Assembly: GCF_000410535.2 (NCBI RefSeq)
Contig: NC_021490.2
Location: 282,501-346,500, forward strand
Source of the DNA: Treponema pallidum subsp. pallidum str. Nichols
GTDB lineage: Bacteria; Spirochaetota; Spirochaetia; Treponematales; Treponemataceae
Length of the DNA: 64,000 nt
Direction of reading: 5' to 3'
In this document: positions 46,646-56,384 of the stretch, piece after piece
Position numbering within the stretch: position 1 is the stretch's first letter
Layout: each line of letters opens with the position of its first letter
Made by a program: the position numbers and the translations under genes
The notes under the pieces: model-generated
Seen by the model: only the letters and a program-made list of their open reading frames with translations
The model's database searches: none
Told to the model about the DNA's origin: nothing

Positions 46646-48932
46646 GGGGTGCATGCGGTGGGGGAGTGTGCTGTGTGTGGTGGTGGGGGTAGGAGCGAGC
46701 GGGGGAGTGCTCGGACAGGAGTTTTCCCCGAAGCTAACTGGCTCTGCCACACTTGAGTGGGGCATCAGCTATGGCAAGGGGGTAGGCAGTCATGGCCAGG
46801 CCCCTGGTGCAGTTATGGGCACCGGTCCCTACAATCTGAAGCACGGGTTTCGTACTACCAACACGGTGGGAGTATCCTTTCCCCTGGTTATGCGCACCAC
46901 CCACACGCGCCGTGGGCAGCACCCGGCACTGTATGCGGAGCTGAAGGTGGCGGACCTGCAGGCGGACCTGAGTCAGGGGAAGGCAGGTTTTGCCGTTAAG
47001 CGCAAGGGGAAGGTAGAGGCGACACTACACTGTTATGGGGCCTACCTGACGATTGGGAAGAACCCCACGTTTCTGACGAACTTTGCCCGGCTGTGGAAGC
47101 CGTGGGTGACAGCGCAGTACCAGGAGGATGCGGTACAGTATGCGCCGGGGTTTGGGGGTTTAGGCGGCAAGGTTGGGTATCGGGCACAGGACATTGGGGG
47201 CAGTGGGGTCAGCCTTGATGTGGGGTTTCTCTCCTTTGCCTCTAACGGTGCCTGGGATAGTACTGACCCCACGCACAGTAAGTATGGCTTTGGGGCAGAC
47301 TTGAAGCTAATGTATGCGCGTGCAGGACACCCTCTGTGCACGGTAGAGCTTGCCAGCAATGTTACGCTAGAAGACGGATACCTCATCGGTGCACAGAAGG
47401 ACGCAAACAATCAGAACAAGGATAAACTGCTGTGGAATGTAGGGGGCCGACTCACCCTCGAACCAGGCGCCGGCTTCCGCTTCTCCTTCGCCCTCGACGC
47501 CGGTAACCAACACCAGAGTGAGGCTACCGCGGCGATGAGGACCGAAAGGACACGCGAGCGTGCACAGGAGGTTGCACTGGCAATTTTTACGCACGCTGCG
47601 CAGGAACAGGCTAAACAGGCGGCTGATACGGTTGGTAGCACCATAGATAACTCGGTGCAGGTGGCAAGATCAGTTATTACTCAGATCGCTGAAGGAGCGG
47701 TGAAGCAGGCACACGATCAGATTAAACGCACCAATGGAACACAAGTAGTGAATATTGACGTGACCGTTCCGGTGAACGTCCGGCAAAGTCCTGTTCGGCA
47801 ACCTGACTTGCCTTCACTTACCGCAATCGCAGCGCAATTGCCAAATGTAACCAAGCTCTTCTTCCTTAGTGCCGGGGCGGCCGCCGCGAGGCCCATTATC
47901 GGGCAGATTACTGGCGTGGTGCAGAACGTTATCACCCAGCAGGTACAGGCCCGGGTTGCGCAGTCGACCGCGGTTGCAATCCAGCAAGTTCTTGTGTTCA
48001 ACCAGCAAACCGTCGCTGCAGAAAAAGCGAATACGCAAAAGCATACGATAAATGGCAAGTCATACGCGGCTCATATCGGCTCGTTGGTAAGTCTCGCTAC
48101 CAACAGGGCGCTGCCTACTATACGACAGCGTGTTGAGCAAGCTGTTCAGGAAAATATACGGAGGATCAACGCTGTGGTGCAGCAAAAAGCGCAAACGCTC
48201 ACCTCTTCCCAGGAACTGGAAAAGGCAGTGTATTCGTTGTTCGTTCCCACGTTTGAAAACCTGGTGTTGGGTGCAGGCGCGCTGCTGGCTCTTTTGGATA
48301 TGCATCAGATTGCGGTGGACGCGCTGTTTACGGCGCAGTGGAAGTGGCTGTCTTCTGGCATATACTTTGCCACAGCACCGGCAAACGTTTTTGGCACCAG
48401 GGTGTTAGATAACACCATCGCAAGCTGTGGCGACTTTGCCGGATTCCTTAAGCTCGAAACTAAGAGCGGTGACCCCTACACCCACCTGCTCACCGGCCTG
48501 GACGCCGGCGTTGAAACACGCGTGTACATCCCCCTCACCTATGCGCTATACAAAAATAACGGGGGGACGGCTGTGCGTGGCATTCAGGAAAAGGAGTATA
48601 TCCGTCCACCGGTGGTGGGGAAGGCGTGGTGTAGCTATCGCATCCCGGTGCAGGATTACGGCTGGGTGAAGCCAAGCGTTACGGTCCATGCCTCTACCAA
48701 CCGTGCACACCTGAATGCCCCTGCTGCAGGTGGAGCAGTAGGAGCTACCTATCTAACCAAGGAGTACTGTGCACAGCTGCGTGCTGGTATTTCAGCCAGT
48801 CTCATAGAGAAGACGGTATTCTCCCTTGATTGGGAACAGGGTATGCTCTCTGATGTCCCGTACCTGCTGGTGTCCGAGTGCCTCACCCAGGGAATCGGCC
48901 GCATCGTGTGCGGCGTCACCCTCTCCTGGTAG
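46644..48932 (+). CDS. tprE: Tpr outer-membrane protein TprE (subfamily II)
   Basis: 762 residues: signal peptide (about 1-24, ending GGVLGQEF), a conserved MOSP-N domain (about 25-292), a central variable region (about 293-560, Q-, A- and V-rich with heptad-like stretches), and a conserved C-terminal MOSP-C barrel domain (about 560-762, ending RIVCGVTLSW with a terminal aromatic typical of BAM substrates). Tpr proteins are T. pallidum outer-membrane/porin-like proteins under antigenic and phase variation. N- and C-terminal parts are identical to TprG; only the centre differs. The annotated ATG lies inside a candidate -10, so the true start may be Met4 (46653). Confidence 0.95.
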   Translation: MGCMRWGSVLCVVVGVGASGGVLGQEFSPKLTGSATLEWGISYGKGVGSHGQAPGAVMGTGPYNLKHGFRTTNTVGVSFPLVMRTTHTRRGQHPALYAELKVADLQADLSQGKAGFAVKRKGKVEATLHCYGAYLTIGKNPTFLTNFARLWKPWVTAQYQEDAVQYAPGFGGLGGKVGYRAQDIGGSGVSLDVGFLSFASNGAWDSTDPTHSKYGFGADLKLMYARAGHPLCTVELASNVTLEDGYLIGAQKDANNQNKDKLLWNVGGRLTLEPGAGFRFSFALDAGNQHQSEATAAMRTERTRERAQEVALAIFTHAAQEQAKQAADTVGSTIDNSVQVARSVITQIAEGAVKQAHDQIKRTNGTQVVNIDVTVPVNVRQSPVRQPDLPSLTAIAAQLPNVTKLFFLSAGAAAARPIIGQITGVVQNVITQQVQARVAQSTAVAIQQVLVFNQQTVAAEKANTQKHTINGKSYAAHIGSLVSLATNRALPTIRQRVEQAVQENIRRINAVVQQKAQTLTSSQELEKAVYSLFVPTFENLVLGAGALLALLDMHQIAVDALFTAQWKWLSSGIYFATAPANVFGTRVLDNTIASCGDFAGFLKLETKSGDPYTHLLTGLDAGVETRVYIPLTYALYKNNGGTAVRGIQEKEYIRPPVVGKAWCSYRIPVQDYGWVKPSVTVHASTNRAHLNAPAAGGAVGATYLTKEYCAQLRAGISASLIEKTVFSLDWEQGMLSDVPYLLVSECLTQGIGRIVCGVTLSW
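48321..48932 (+). repeat. Inverted repeat arm 2a (tprE 3' part)
   Basis: 612 bases identical, inverted, to 51052-51663 (tprG 3' part), starting at the GCGCTGTTTACGGCGCAG segment and ending exactly at the stop codon. Confidence 0.93.
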
Positions 48933-48988
48933 CTACTACCCGCCGCAGGGCGCCTTCCGGCAGGACTCTTTCCTCCCAGCGCCGTCCC

Positions 48989-49700
48989 CTAGGTGCGGAA
49001 GACGGGGCCAAAGCGCAACGTATACGGGATGCGGAACTTAGCCAGCTTGGTGTCAATGCCAAACGAAACGGTAGCCGTCGCGTCTATCCCCCAGTGCGCG
49101 CTAAAATAGTGCTGTACCCCCAGCTGCACCGGCACCGCATAGTTCTGACAGACCCCTTTAATACGCCGACTCTTCGTGTATGGCGCCTACCTCCTTGGCA
49201 GTGCACGTTAGCACGCCAAGCAATGAACGTGGGCGGTGCCAGTTACCGGCTGAATAAGACGAGCTGCTCGGCTGCAGTAAGCCCTGCCCAAGAACCGAAA
49301 GAAAGTGCTGGCTATCGTAGATGAGCGCGGTGCACTCAAAACCCGCCGCTACCGACAGATGCGTACTACCTTCCCCCGGTCTGAACGAATAACCGGCCAA
49401 ACACCGGCCGCAGAACATTAAACGCGTGAGTGCCGCGTCCACCGTCAGTTGGAGCAGGAAGCCATTTTCCGCACGGAACGCCACGTCCAGCCCCACCAAC
49501 GGTGTCTCCGGCGCATAGCGCGGAGGCGCCTGGTTCTCTGTATCTGGCATTGTGGGAGCTTGTATGCAGATGCCCCACAGGTCAGAACCGCCGCGTGCGT
49601 CCCCGTACACCCCGAGCTTGGGGGAGAGAGAAACACGCGCCGCCACACCCGGCAACATACACCCGAGCACCATCACTTTACCCAGACGCTTCCCGCACAT
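48989..49700 (-). pseudogene. Frameshifted DUF2715/OmpW-like outer-membrane protein gene
   Basis: From the ATG giving MCGKRLGKVMVLGCMLPG there is a signal peptide and beta-strand-rich sequence up to about 49180, where the frame closes with HEESAY. In another frame the natural continuation is open: APYTKSRRIKGVCQNYAVPV, then HYFSAHWGIDATATVSFG and the end TLRFGPVFRT at 48989. A single-base change around GGTAGGCGCC (near 49180-49190) would join them. The tail pattern (GIDATATVSFGIDTKLAKF, terminal aromatic-basic strand) matches the DUF2715 family including the OmpW-like Tp0126. It could be a true pseudogene, a slippage-dependent gene, or a sequence error. Confidence 0.7.
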
Positions 49701-49798
49701 ACCCCTGCAATCCCTCGCCTGTAAACTGAGCGCGCACAGCCCCACGGGGAAAACGCGCACCCCCACCGTACCCGTTCTCTGGCCCACACGACAACCCC

Positions 49799-49929
49799 TC
49801 ACCAAACCACCTTCACCCCACAGATAAACGTGCCAAAGTAACGCTCAGACCACATACTCTCGGCAATACCCATGTAAGGAGCGTCAGCAAGCACCCCCTG
49901 TTCCCACTGGGCGCTGAGCTCCACTATCA
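49799..49929 (-). pseudogene. Out-of-frame C-terminal remnant of tprF
   Basis: Read in a frame different from the tprF ORF, this gives VELSAQWEQGVLADAPYMG... ending FICGVKVVW and a stop at 49799. That is the last 43 residues or so of a Tpr MOSP-C barrel (compare FSLDWEQGMLSDVPYLLV ... VCGVTLSW in TprE/G). It directly adjoins the tprF ORF, which stops early in the other frame, so tprF has lost most of its C-terminal domain and the frame. Confidence 0.8.
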
Positions 49930-50993
49930 GTGGCAACCTTCGTCAGCGTAGAGACGAGCGTACCGTCCTGCAGCGTGAGGGCAAGCCCCACCCGCTCGAG
50001 AATCGAGGACTCCGCCATCTGTCCCAGCAAAAATTCAAGATACTTATCCTTTACACGGTATTGCTCCACCCTGAGGGCATCGAACGCGCTGTCAAACTTC
50101 TCCCGTGAGCTCCCCGTTGCCAGAAGGCGATTACCTGCATCGGCAGGGTCCTGGTGTTGGTTACCGGCGTCGAGGGCGAAGGAGAAGCGGAAGCCGGCGC
50201 CTGGTTCGAGGGTGAGTCGGCCTCCTACTCCCCACAGGAGTGCTGTTTTGTTTTCGTTCGTGGAGTCTTCGGTACCCTTACGGTAGTGCTGCTCCAGTGT
50301 GGCATTCCCTGCCAGCTCCAACGTAAGCAGCCGCTGACGGTCGACGCCATAGGAAAGCGTTGCATCGGCCCCGAAGCCATACTTGCTGTGCGTGGTGTCA
50401 GTACTATCCCAGGCACCATTGGAAAGGAAGGAGAGGAAACCGATGTCCACATCTACTCCGCTGTTTCCCACATTGTGGGCCTGGTAGCCGAGTTTTGCCC
50501 CGGAGCCGGAGAAACCAGGGGCATAGCGAGTGTCCTTTTCTGAATAGGCACGGGTGACAAAGGGTTTCCACAGCTGGGCAAAGTTAACCACACAGGAAGG
50601 ACTGGTACCCACTGTCAGGTAGGCCCCATAACAGTGCAGGGTTGCCTGGAAGGAAGCGGTAGGTTTGGTAAAGGACAGGGCCGTTGAGCTTTTAGAAGAC
50701 GCAAGCTCTACTGCCAGGTCCTTCAGCTGCAGCTGTGCCCACACCCCTGAGCGTGCCTCCCCTCGGCGGGTGTGGGTGTGCTTTGACACCAACGGCAGGG
50801 AAATAGTCAGACTATTGGTAGTGCGAAACCCATGGGTGTGCTTGCCCGGGCCAGTGCGTGGATTCTTCTGGAACGCAATGCCCCACTGGAGCTGGGCTGT
50901 GCCACTGACCTGCGGAGTGAGTACGCCTGCATAACCAGAAGCAGCACATACCATGCCCGCAAGTACCCCCGCTTGCATCACCTGCCTGCCCAC
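49884..50993 (-). CDS. tprF: TprF, truncated Tpr protein
   Basis: 369 residues: signal peptide (about 6-28, MQAGVLAGMVCAASGYAGV), conserved MOSP-N domain (about 29-275), then a short unique stretch ending GLALTLQDGTLVSTLTKVATD and a frameshifted tail GAQRPVGTGGAC. Full-length relatives have about 600 residues with a C-terminal barrel domain; here the coding sequence jumps almost directly to the last part of that domain out of frame. Whether the product folds or is exported is unknown. The GTG start has GAGGAGGGGG upstream; ATG 50978 is possible. Confidence 0.9.
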   Translation of the reverse strand: MGRQVMQAGVLAGMVCAASGYAGVLTPQVSGTAQLQWGIAFQKNPRTGPGKHTHGFRTTNSLTISLPLVSKHTHTRRGEARSGVWAQLQLKDLAVELASSKSSTALSFTKPTASFQATLHCYGAYLTVGTSPSCVVNFAQLWKPFVTRAYSEKDTRYAPGFSGSGAKLGYQAHNVGNSGVDVDIGFLSFLSNGAWDSTDTTHSKYGFGADATLSYGVDRQRLLTLELAGNATLEQHYRKGTEDSTNENKTALLWGVGGRLTLEPGAGFRFSFALDAGNQHQDPADAGNRLLATGSSREKFDSAFDALRVEQYRVKDKYLEFLLGQMAESSILERVGLALTLQDGTLVSTLTKVATDSGAQRPVGTGGAC

Positions 50994-51011
50994 TCACTCC
51001 CCCTCCTCTCA

Positions 51012-51040
51012 CTTCTACCTCACCCCCCCCCACCCGTCTA
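51012..51040 (-). promoter_or_regulatory. tprF promoter with poly-G spacer
   Basis: On the minus strand TAGACG (51040-51035) and TAGAAG (51017-51012) enclose GGT, G9 and TGAGG: exactly 17 bases. Unlike tprE/tprG the fixed flank is two bases shorter, so nine Gs give the optimal spacing. The leader would hold a real ribosome site (GAGGAGGGGG). Confidence 0.5.
51023..51031 (-). repeat. Poly-G tract (G9, minus strand) before tprF
   Basis: Nine Cs on the plus strand, so nine Gs on the coding strand of tprF, about 30 bases before its GTG. Confidence 0.95.
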
Positions 51041-51051
51041 GCCGCGTGTGA

Positions 51052-51663
51052 CTACCAGGAGAGGGTGACGCCGCACACGATGCGGCCGATTCCCTGGGTG
51101 AGGCACTCGGACACCAGCAGGTACGGGACATCAGAGAGCATACCCTGTTCCCAATCAAGGGAGAATACCGTCTTCTCTATGAGACTGGCTGAAATACCAG
51201 CACGCAGCTGTGCACAGTACTCCTTGGTTAGATAGGTAGCTCCTACTGCTCCACCTGCAGCAGGGGCATTCAGGTGTGCACGGTTGGTAGAGGCATGGAC
51301 CGTAACGCTTGGCTTCACCCAGCCGTAATCCTGCACCGGGATGCGATAGCTACACCACGCCTTCCCCACCACCGGTGGACGGATATACTCCTTTTCCTGA
51401 ATGCCACGCACAGCCGTCCCCCCGTTATTTTTGTATAGCGCATAGGTGAGGGGGATGTACACGCGTGTTTCAACGCCGGCGTCCAGGCCGGTGAGCAGGT
51501 GGGTGTAGGGGTCACCGCTCTTAGTTTCGAGCTTAAGGAATCCGGCAAAGTCGCCACAGCTTGCGATGGTGTTATCTAACACCCTGGTGCCAAAAACGTT
51601 TGCCGGTGCTGTGGCAAAGTATATGCCAGAAGACAGCCACTTCCACTGCGCCGTAAACAGCGC
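51052..51663 (-). repeat. Inverted repeat arm 2b (tprG 3' part)
   Basis: 612-base copy of the tprE 3' part (48321-48932) on the opposite strand. Confidence 0.93.
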
Positions 51664-53322
51664 ATCGAAGGCGACATTGTAGGTGTCAAGATACAGACAC
51701 ACGGCGCTGACTCCCATTAGAAAGGCACGCCATGCAGACGCACGCAGGTTCTGTATAGCCTGACGTATCTGCTGCCCCGCGTCCAACGCATCCGTCTTCT
51801 TCTTCACTTCTTCGGTTACAAACGTCTGACCCTCAGTGAAAAACTTTGTAGCCTCAGCCGTAAGCTTTGGAATAAGATCGGCGAGATCGTCCTTCAGTAA
51901 TTTTTGTTGATCCGGAAGGTTGAAGAGGCTCATCGGATTTCCCTTATGCGGTGCAAGCAACGCATCAGCCACGTCTTCTATTGCCTTGGTAAGACCGTTG
52001 ATGAATGCCTGTGCTGCAGCCTTGCTCTGAGCCACAGCCGCTTGCACTTTCTGGTTAATTTCAGCAACGATTTGCGTCTGTACCTGCTCAAACCCCTTCA
52101 CCACCTGCTCCGCATCGTACTGCAGCAAAACCTGCCCCATCAGGGAAAATGCAGGAAGCGCGGGAAGCGGTGACGGTGTAGGAGGGTCGGTAATGAACAC
52201 CTTCAGGTTCGTCAAAAGCGTGGCAGCTACCGGAGGGGTGACTTTTACGTTTGACACTGCCGTTATGTACGCGTTTCCCCTCGACTGAAGGGCGGTTTCG
52301 GTGGCTGCCGTTACGGCATCAAGCACCTTCTTTGCATATTCGTCCAGCCAGGCTTCCTGTTTTTGACTTTCTCCCTGGAAGAGGTTATTTGAGAGGGCGG
52401 TGAGTTCACTCTGCGCCCTCTGTGTGCGATTTTGAAAGTCCTGTGCACTCTGGTGTTGGTTACCGGCGTCGAGGGCGAAGGAGAAGCGGAAGCCGGCGCC
52501 TGGTTCGAGGGTGAGTCGGCCCCCTACATTCCACAGCAGTTTATCCTTGTTCTGATTGTTTGCGTCCTTCTGTGCACCGATGAGGTATCCGTCTTCTAGC
52601 GTAACATTGCTGGCAAGCTCTACCGTGCACAGAGGGTGTCCTGCACGCGCATACATTAGCTTCAAGTCTGCCCCAAAGCCATACTTACTGTGCGTGGGGT
52701 CAGTACTATCCCAGGCACCGTTAGAGGCAAAGGAGAGAAACCCCACATCAAGGCTGACCCCACTGCCCCCAATGTCCTGTGCCCGATACCCAACCTTGCC
52801 GCCTAAACCCCCAAACCCCGGCGCATACTGTACCGCATCCTCCTGGTACTGCGCTGTCACCCACGGCTTCCACAGCCGGGCAAAGTTCGTCAGAAACGTG
52901 GGGTTCTTCCCAATCGTCAGGTAGGCCCCATAACAGTGTAGTGTCGCCTCTACCTTCCCCTTGCGCTTAACGGCAAAACCTGCCTTCCCCTGACTCAGGT
53001 CCGCCTGCAGGTCCGCCACCTTCAGCTCCGCATACAGTGCCGGGTGCTGCCCACGGCGCGTGTGGGTGGTGCGCATAACCAGGGGAAAGGATACTCCCAC
53101 CGTGTTGGTAGTACGAAACCCGTGCTTCAGATTGTAGGGACCGGTGCCCATAACTGCACCAGGGGCCTGGCCATGACTGCCTACCCCCTTGCCATAGCTG
53201 ATGCCCCACTCAAGTGTGGCAGAGCCAGTTAGCTTCGGGGAAAACTCCTGTCCGAGCACTCCCCCGCTCGCTCCTACCCCCACCACCACACACAGCACAC
53301 TCCCCCACCGCATGCACCCCAT
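51052..53322 (-). CDS. tprG: Tpr outer-membrane protein TprG (subfamily II)
   Basis: 756 residues with the same design as TprE: signal peptide, MOSP-N domain identical to TprE up to LDAGNQHQS, a different central region (about 293-555; rich in Q, A, V and T, for example TALSNNLFQGESQKQEAWLD), and a C-terminal barrel domain identical to TprE from DALFTAQWKW on. The sharp edges of identity (52446 and 51663) suggest gene conversion between copies with a retained variable core. As for tprE, a candidate -10 overlaps the first ATG; Met4 (53313) may be the true start. Confidence 0.95.
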   Translation of the reverse strand: MGCMRWGSVLCVVVGVGASGGVLGQEFSPKLTGSATLEWGISYGKGVGSHGQAPGAVMGTGPYNLKHGFRTTNTVGVSFPLVMRTTHTRRGQHPALYAELKVADLQADLSQGKAGFAVKRKGKVEATLHCYGAYLTIGKNPTFLTNFARLWKPWVTAQYQEDAVQYAPGFGGLGGKVGYRAQDIGGSGVSLDVGFLSFASNGAWDSTDPTHSKYGFGADLKLMYARAGHPLCTVELASNVTLEDGYLIGAQKDANNQNKDKLLWNVGGRLTLEPGAGFRFSFALDAGNQHQSAQDFQNRTQRAQSELTALSNNLFQGESQKQEAWLDEYAKKVLDAVTAATETALQSRGNAYITAVSNVKVTPPVAATLLTNLKVFITDPPTPSPLPALPAFSLMGQVLLQYDAEQVVKGFEQVQTQIVAEINQKVQAAVAQSKAAAQAFINGLTKAIEDVADALLAPHKGNPMSLFNLPDQQKLLKDDLADLIPKLTAEATKFFTEGQTFVTEEVKKKTDALDAGQQIRQAIQNLRASAWRAFLMGVSAVCLYLDTYNVAFDALFTAQWKWLSSGIYFATAPANVFGTRVLDNTIASCGDFAGFLKLETKSGDPYTHLLTGLDAGVETRVYIPLTYALYKNNGGTAVRGIQEKEYIRPPVVGKAWCSYRIPVQDYGWVKPSVTVHASTNRAHLNAPAAGGAVGATYLTKEYCAQLRAGISASLIEKTVFSLDWEQGMLSDVPYLLVSECLTQGIGRIVCGVTLSW

Positions 53323-53352
53323 GCTACCTCACCCCCCCCCCGGCCCTGTCTA
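53321..53352 (-). promoter_or_regulatory. tprG promoter with poly-G spacer
   Basis: Minus strand TAGACA (53352-53347) and TAGCAT (53326-53321) enclose GGGCC, G10 and TGAGG, a 20-base spacer. Optimal spacing would need G7. Otherwise identical to the tprE promoter. Confidence 0.6.
53332..53341 (-). repeat. Poly-G tract (G10, minus strand) before tprG
   Basis: Ten Cs on the plus strand; one G shorter than the tprE tract, the only difference seen between the two repeat arms. Confidence 0.95.
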
Positions 53353-53401
53353 GTAGCCCCCTCACCCTGCCACCTGCACACACGCAAAAACTCACCACTC
53401 C

Positions 53402-54542
<1,141 letters not shown>

Positions 54543-54553
54543 GGGGGAGAGGT

Positions 54554-54579
54554 GCCTCCCGTGCCTGCGCGCGGGAGGC
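54554..54579 (+). terminator. Hairpin between pnrA and the transporter genes
   Basis: GCCTCCCG (54554-54561) pairs perfectly with CGGGAGGC (54572-54579), 10-base loop, followed by CTTCTTCTTCATCTG rather than a pure T-run. Likely a partial terminator or 3' stabiliser giving more pnrA than transporter mRNA. The 240 bases between the two genes otherwise show no convincing gene. Confidence 0.55.
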
Positions 54580-54782
54580 CTTCTTCTTCATCTGATTTTT
54601 GTTTGTACGGCATGGCCGTCGTGAATGGCTTCTGTGTGCAGGACATTCCCTACGGGTCACGGGTTGTTTTGCCGGGGCGTATGCGTTCTTCTTCTGCGGG
54701 TGCGTAGAGTGGGGCGTGTGTCTCGACCCGCCCGTGGTCAGTGGGTATGGGGACGTCCAGTAATGAACTTGAGGGAGGGGCT

Positions 54783-56384
54783 ATGCCATACGCGGTGGAA
54801 ATGCGCGATGTAACTGTCCGGTTCCCAGGCGTTGTTGCCAATGACTGTGTTTCTTTCGGTGTGCAGACCGCGGAGGTGCATGCCTTGCTGGGAGAGAATG
54901 GTGCAGGCAAGTCTACGCTCATGGGAGTCCTTTTTGGTACGTGTCCGAAGCAATCTGGAGAGCTGTTTGTAGATGGCAGGAGTGTGTGCATCCGTAGTCC
55001 GCGCGATGCGGCGCGCCATGGCATTGGCATGGTGCACCAGCACTTTAATCTGGTTCACAATCTAACCGTTAGTGAGAATATCGTTCTTGGCGTCGAGCCT
55101 CGTGCGCGCTTTGCTCGCACGGATGTTCGTGCTGCGCATCGCGCAGTGGGAGAGCTGTGCGAGCGCTACGGACTTGCGGTGGACCCATACGCGAAAATTC
55201 AGGACATCACTGTTGGCATGCAGCAGCGTGTTGAGATTCTCAAAATGCTTTACCGCGATGCTCGGGTGCTCATTTTTGATGAACCTACCGCAGTTCTCGC
55301 TCCACAAGAAGTGCAGCAGCTGATGCAGGTGATCAGACGTCTTGCTCGTGAGGGTAAGGCGGTGGTGCTTATCACACACAAACTGAGTGAAATTAAGGCA
55401 ATCGCCGATCGCTGTACGGTACTGCGCAGGGGGGCGTGTATCGGTACGGTTTCTGTGGCTGAGGTGGGAGAAGAACGGTTGGTAGAAATGATGGTGGGCC
55501 ATGCGGTGGACTACGCGCTGCCTCGCGCTTCAAGGAAGGATGGGGCGTGTGTATTAGAGGTGCGTTCCTTGAGCGTGGGGGCGCGCCGCGTTACGTCTGG
55601 GCAGATGTGGGCTGACGCGTCTCCTTCTGCAGCGCCCCGCGCGTACGGCGTCCGAGCCGTAAGCTTTCAGGTGCGGTGCGGGGAGATCCTGTGTATCACC
55701 GGTGTAGACGGCAACGGTCAGTCACAGCTGCTCGAAGCAATTGCAGGTCTTGTGCCGGTGTCGGAAGGTCAGATTCTGCTTGACGGGTGCGAGATACAAC
55801 GCACTTCCGTGCGCGAGCGTGTTCTGCGTGGTGTCAGTTACATTCCTGAGGATCGGCGGAAGCACGGCCTTGTGCTCGATTTTTCTGTGGAAGAGAATAT
55901 GGTCTTGCGCTCGTATTTTCGCGCGCCGTTTGCGCGGCGTGGCATTCTCGATCGGCGTGTGATTGCGCAGCATGCGCACGCGTTGGCGAAAAAATTTGAG
56001 GTGCAATCCGGTGCGCTCGGGTGTGCGGTTCGTGCGCGTACCCTTTCAGGAGGTAATCAGCAAAAGGTTATCATTGCGCGCGAGTTGCACCGTGCACCGC
56101 GTCTTTTGATTGCCGCGCAGCCGACGCGCGGACTTGATTTGGGTGCGGTTCAGTATGTTCATCGCGCTATTGTCGCCGAACGTAATCGGGGGGGTGCAGT
56201 GCTCCTCTTTTCCCTTGATATGGATGAAGTGCTTGCACTGGCAGATTCTATTGCAGTTATGTACGAGGGAGAGATAGTGGGGACCGTGCACGCGTGCGAC
56301 GCAACAGAGCAAGAGCTCGGGCGTCTCATGAGTGGGATGCGGAAAAAAGAGACTGCGGGCAAAAAAACCGGGGTACAGGGGTGA
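54783..56384 (+). CDS. pnrC: Purine nucleoside ABC transporter ATP-binding protein
   Basis: 533 residues, two ABC cassettes. Domain 1: Walker A LLGENGAGKSTLM, a degenerate signature ITVGMQQRVEILKML, Walker B VLIFDEPTAVL. Domain 2: GVDGNGQSQLLEAIAG (Walker A without the Lys), good signature LSGGNQQKVIIAREL, and LLIAAQPTRGLD. This split is typical of the BMP/sugar-type ATPases. The ATG giving MPYAVEM has GGGAGGGG upstream; an earlier in-frame ATG adds 14 residues. The 3' end joins the permease gene by GTGA overlap. The symbol follows the published Pnr naming as I recall it. Confidence 0.9.
   Translation: MPYAVEMRDVTVRFPGVVANDCVSFGVQTAEVHALLGENGAGKSTLMGVLFGTCPKQSGELFVDGRSVCIRSPRDAARHGIGMVHQHFNLVHNLTVSENIVLGVEPRARFARTDVRAAHRAVGELCERYGLAVDPYAKIQDITVGMQQRVEILKMLYRDARVLIFDEPTAVLAPQEVQQLMQVIRRLAREGKAVVLITHKLSEIKAIADRCTVLRRGACIGTVSVAEVGEERLVEMMVGHAVDYALPRASRKDGACVLEVRSLSVGARRVTSGQMWADASPSAAPRAYGVRAVSFQVRCGEILCITGVDGNGQSQLLEAIAGLVPVSEGQILLDGCEIQRTSVRERVLRGVSYIPEDRRKHGLVLDFSVEENMVLRSYFRAPFARRGILDRRVIAQHAHALAKKFEVQSGALGCAVRARTLSGGNQQKVIIARELHRAPRLLIAAQPTRGLDLGAVQYVHRAIVAERNRGGAVLLFSLDMDEVLALADSIAVMYEGEIVGTVHACDATEQELGRLMSGMRKKETAGKKTGVQG

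Larger units (their letters stand above)
46556..47520 (+). repeat. Inverted repeat arm 1a (tprE promoter and 5' part)
   Basis: This 965-base stretch is present, inverted, at 52446-53409 (964 bases). The one-base length difference equals the G11/G10 difference. Every shadow reading frame I compared in the two copies encodes identical sequence. The arm includes the promoter, signal peptide and conserved N-terminal domain. Confidence 0.93.

Noticed and set aside
46644-53322. Transposon or phage island around the tpr genes
   Set aside because: No transposase, integrase or target-site duplications; the repeats are explained by paralogous tpr genes.
54625-54813. 62-codon ORF between pnrA and the ATPase gene
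   Set aside because: It overlaps the ATPase start, is Arg/Val/Gly-rich without motif, and has no ribosome site. A PnrB has been proposed for this position, but I see no support in the sequence.
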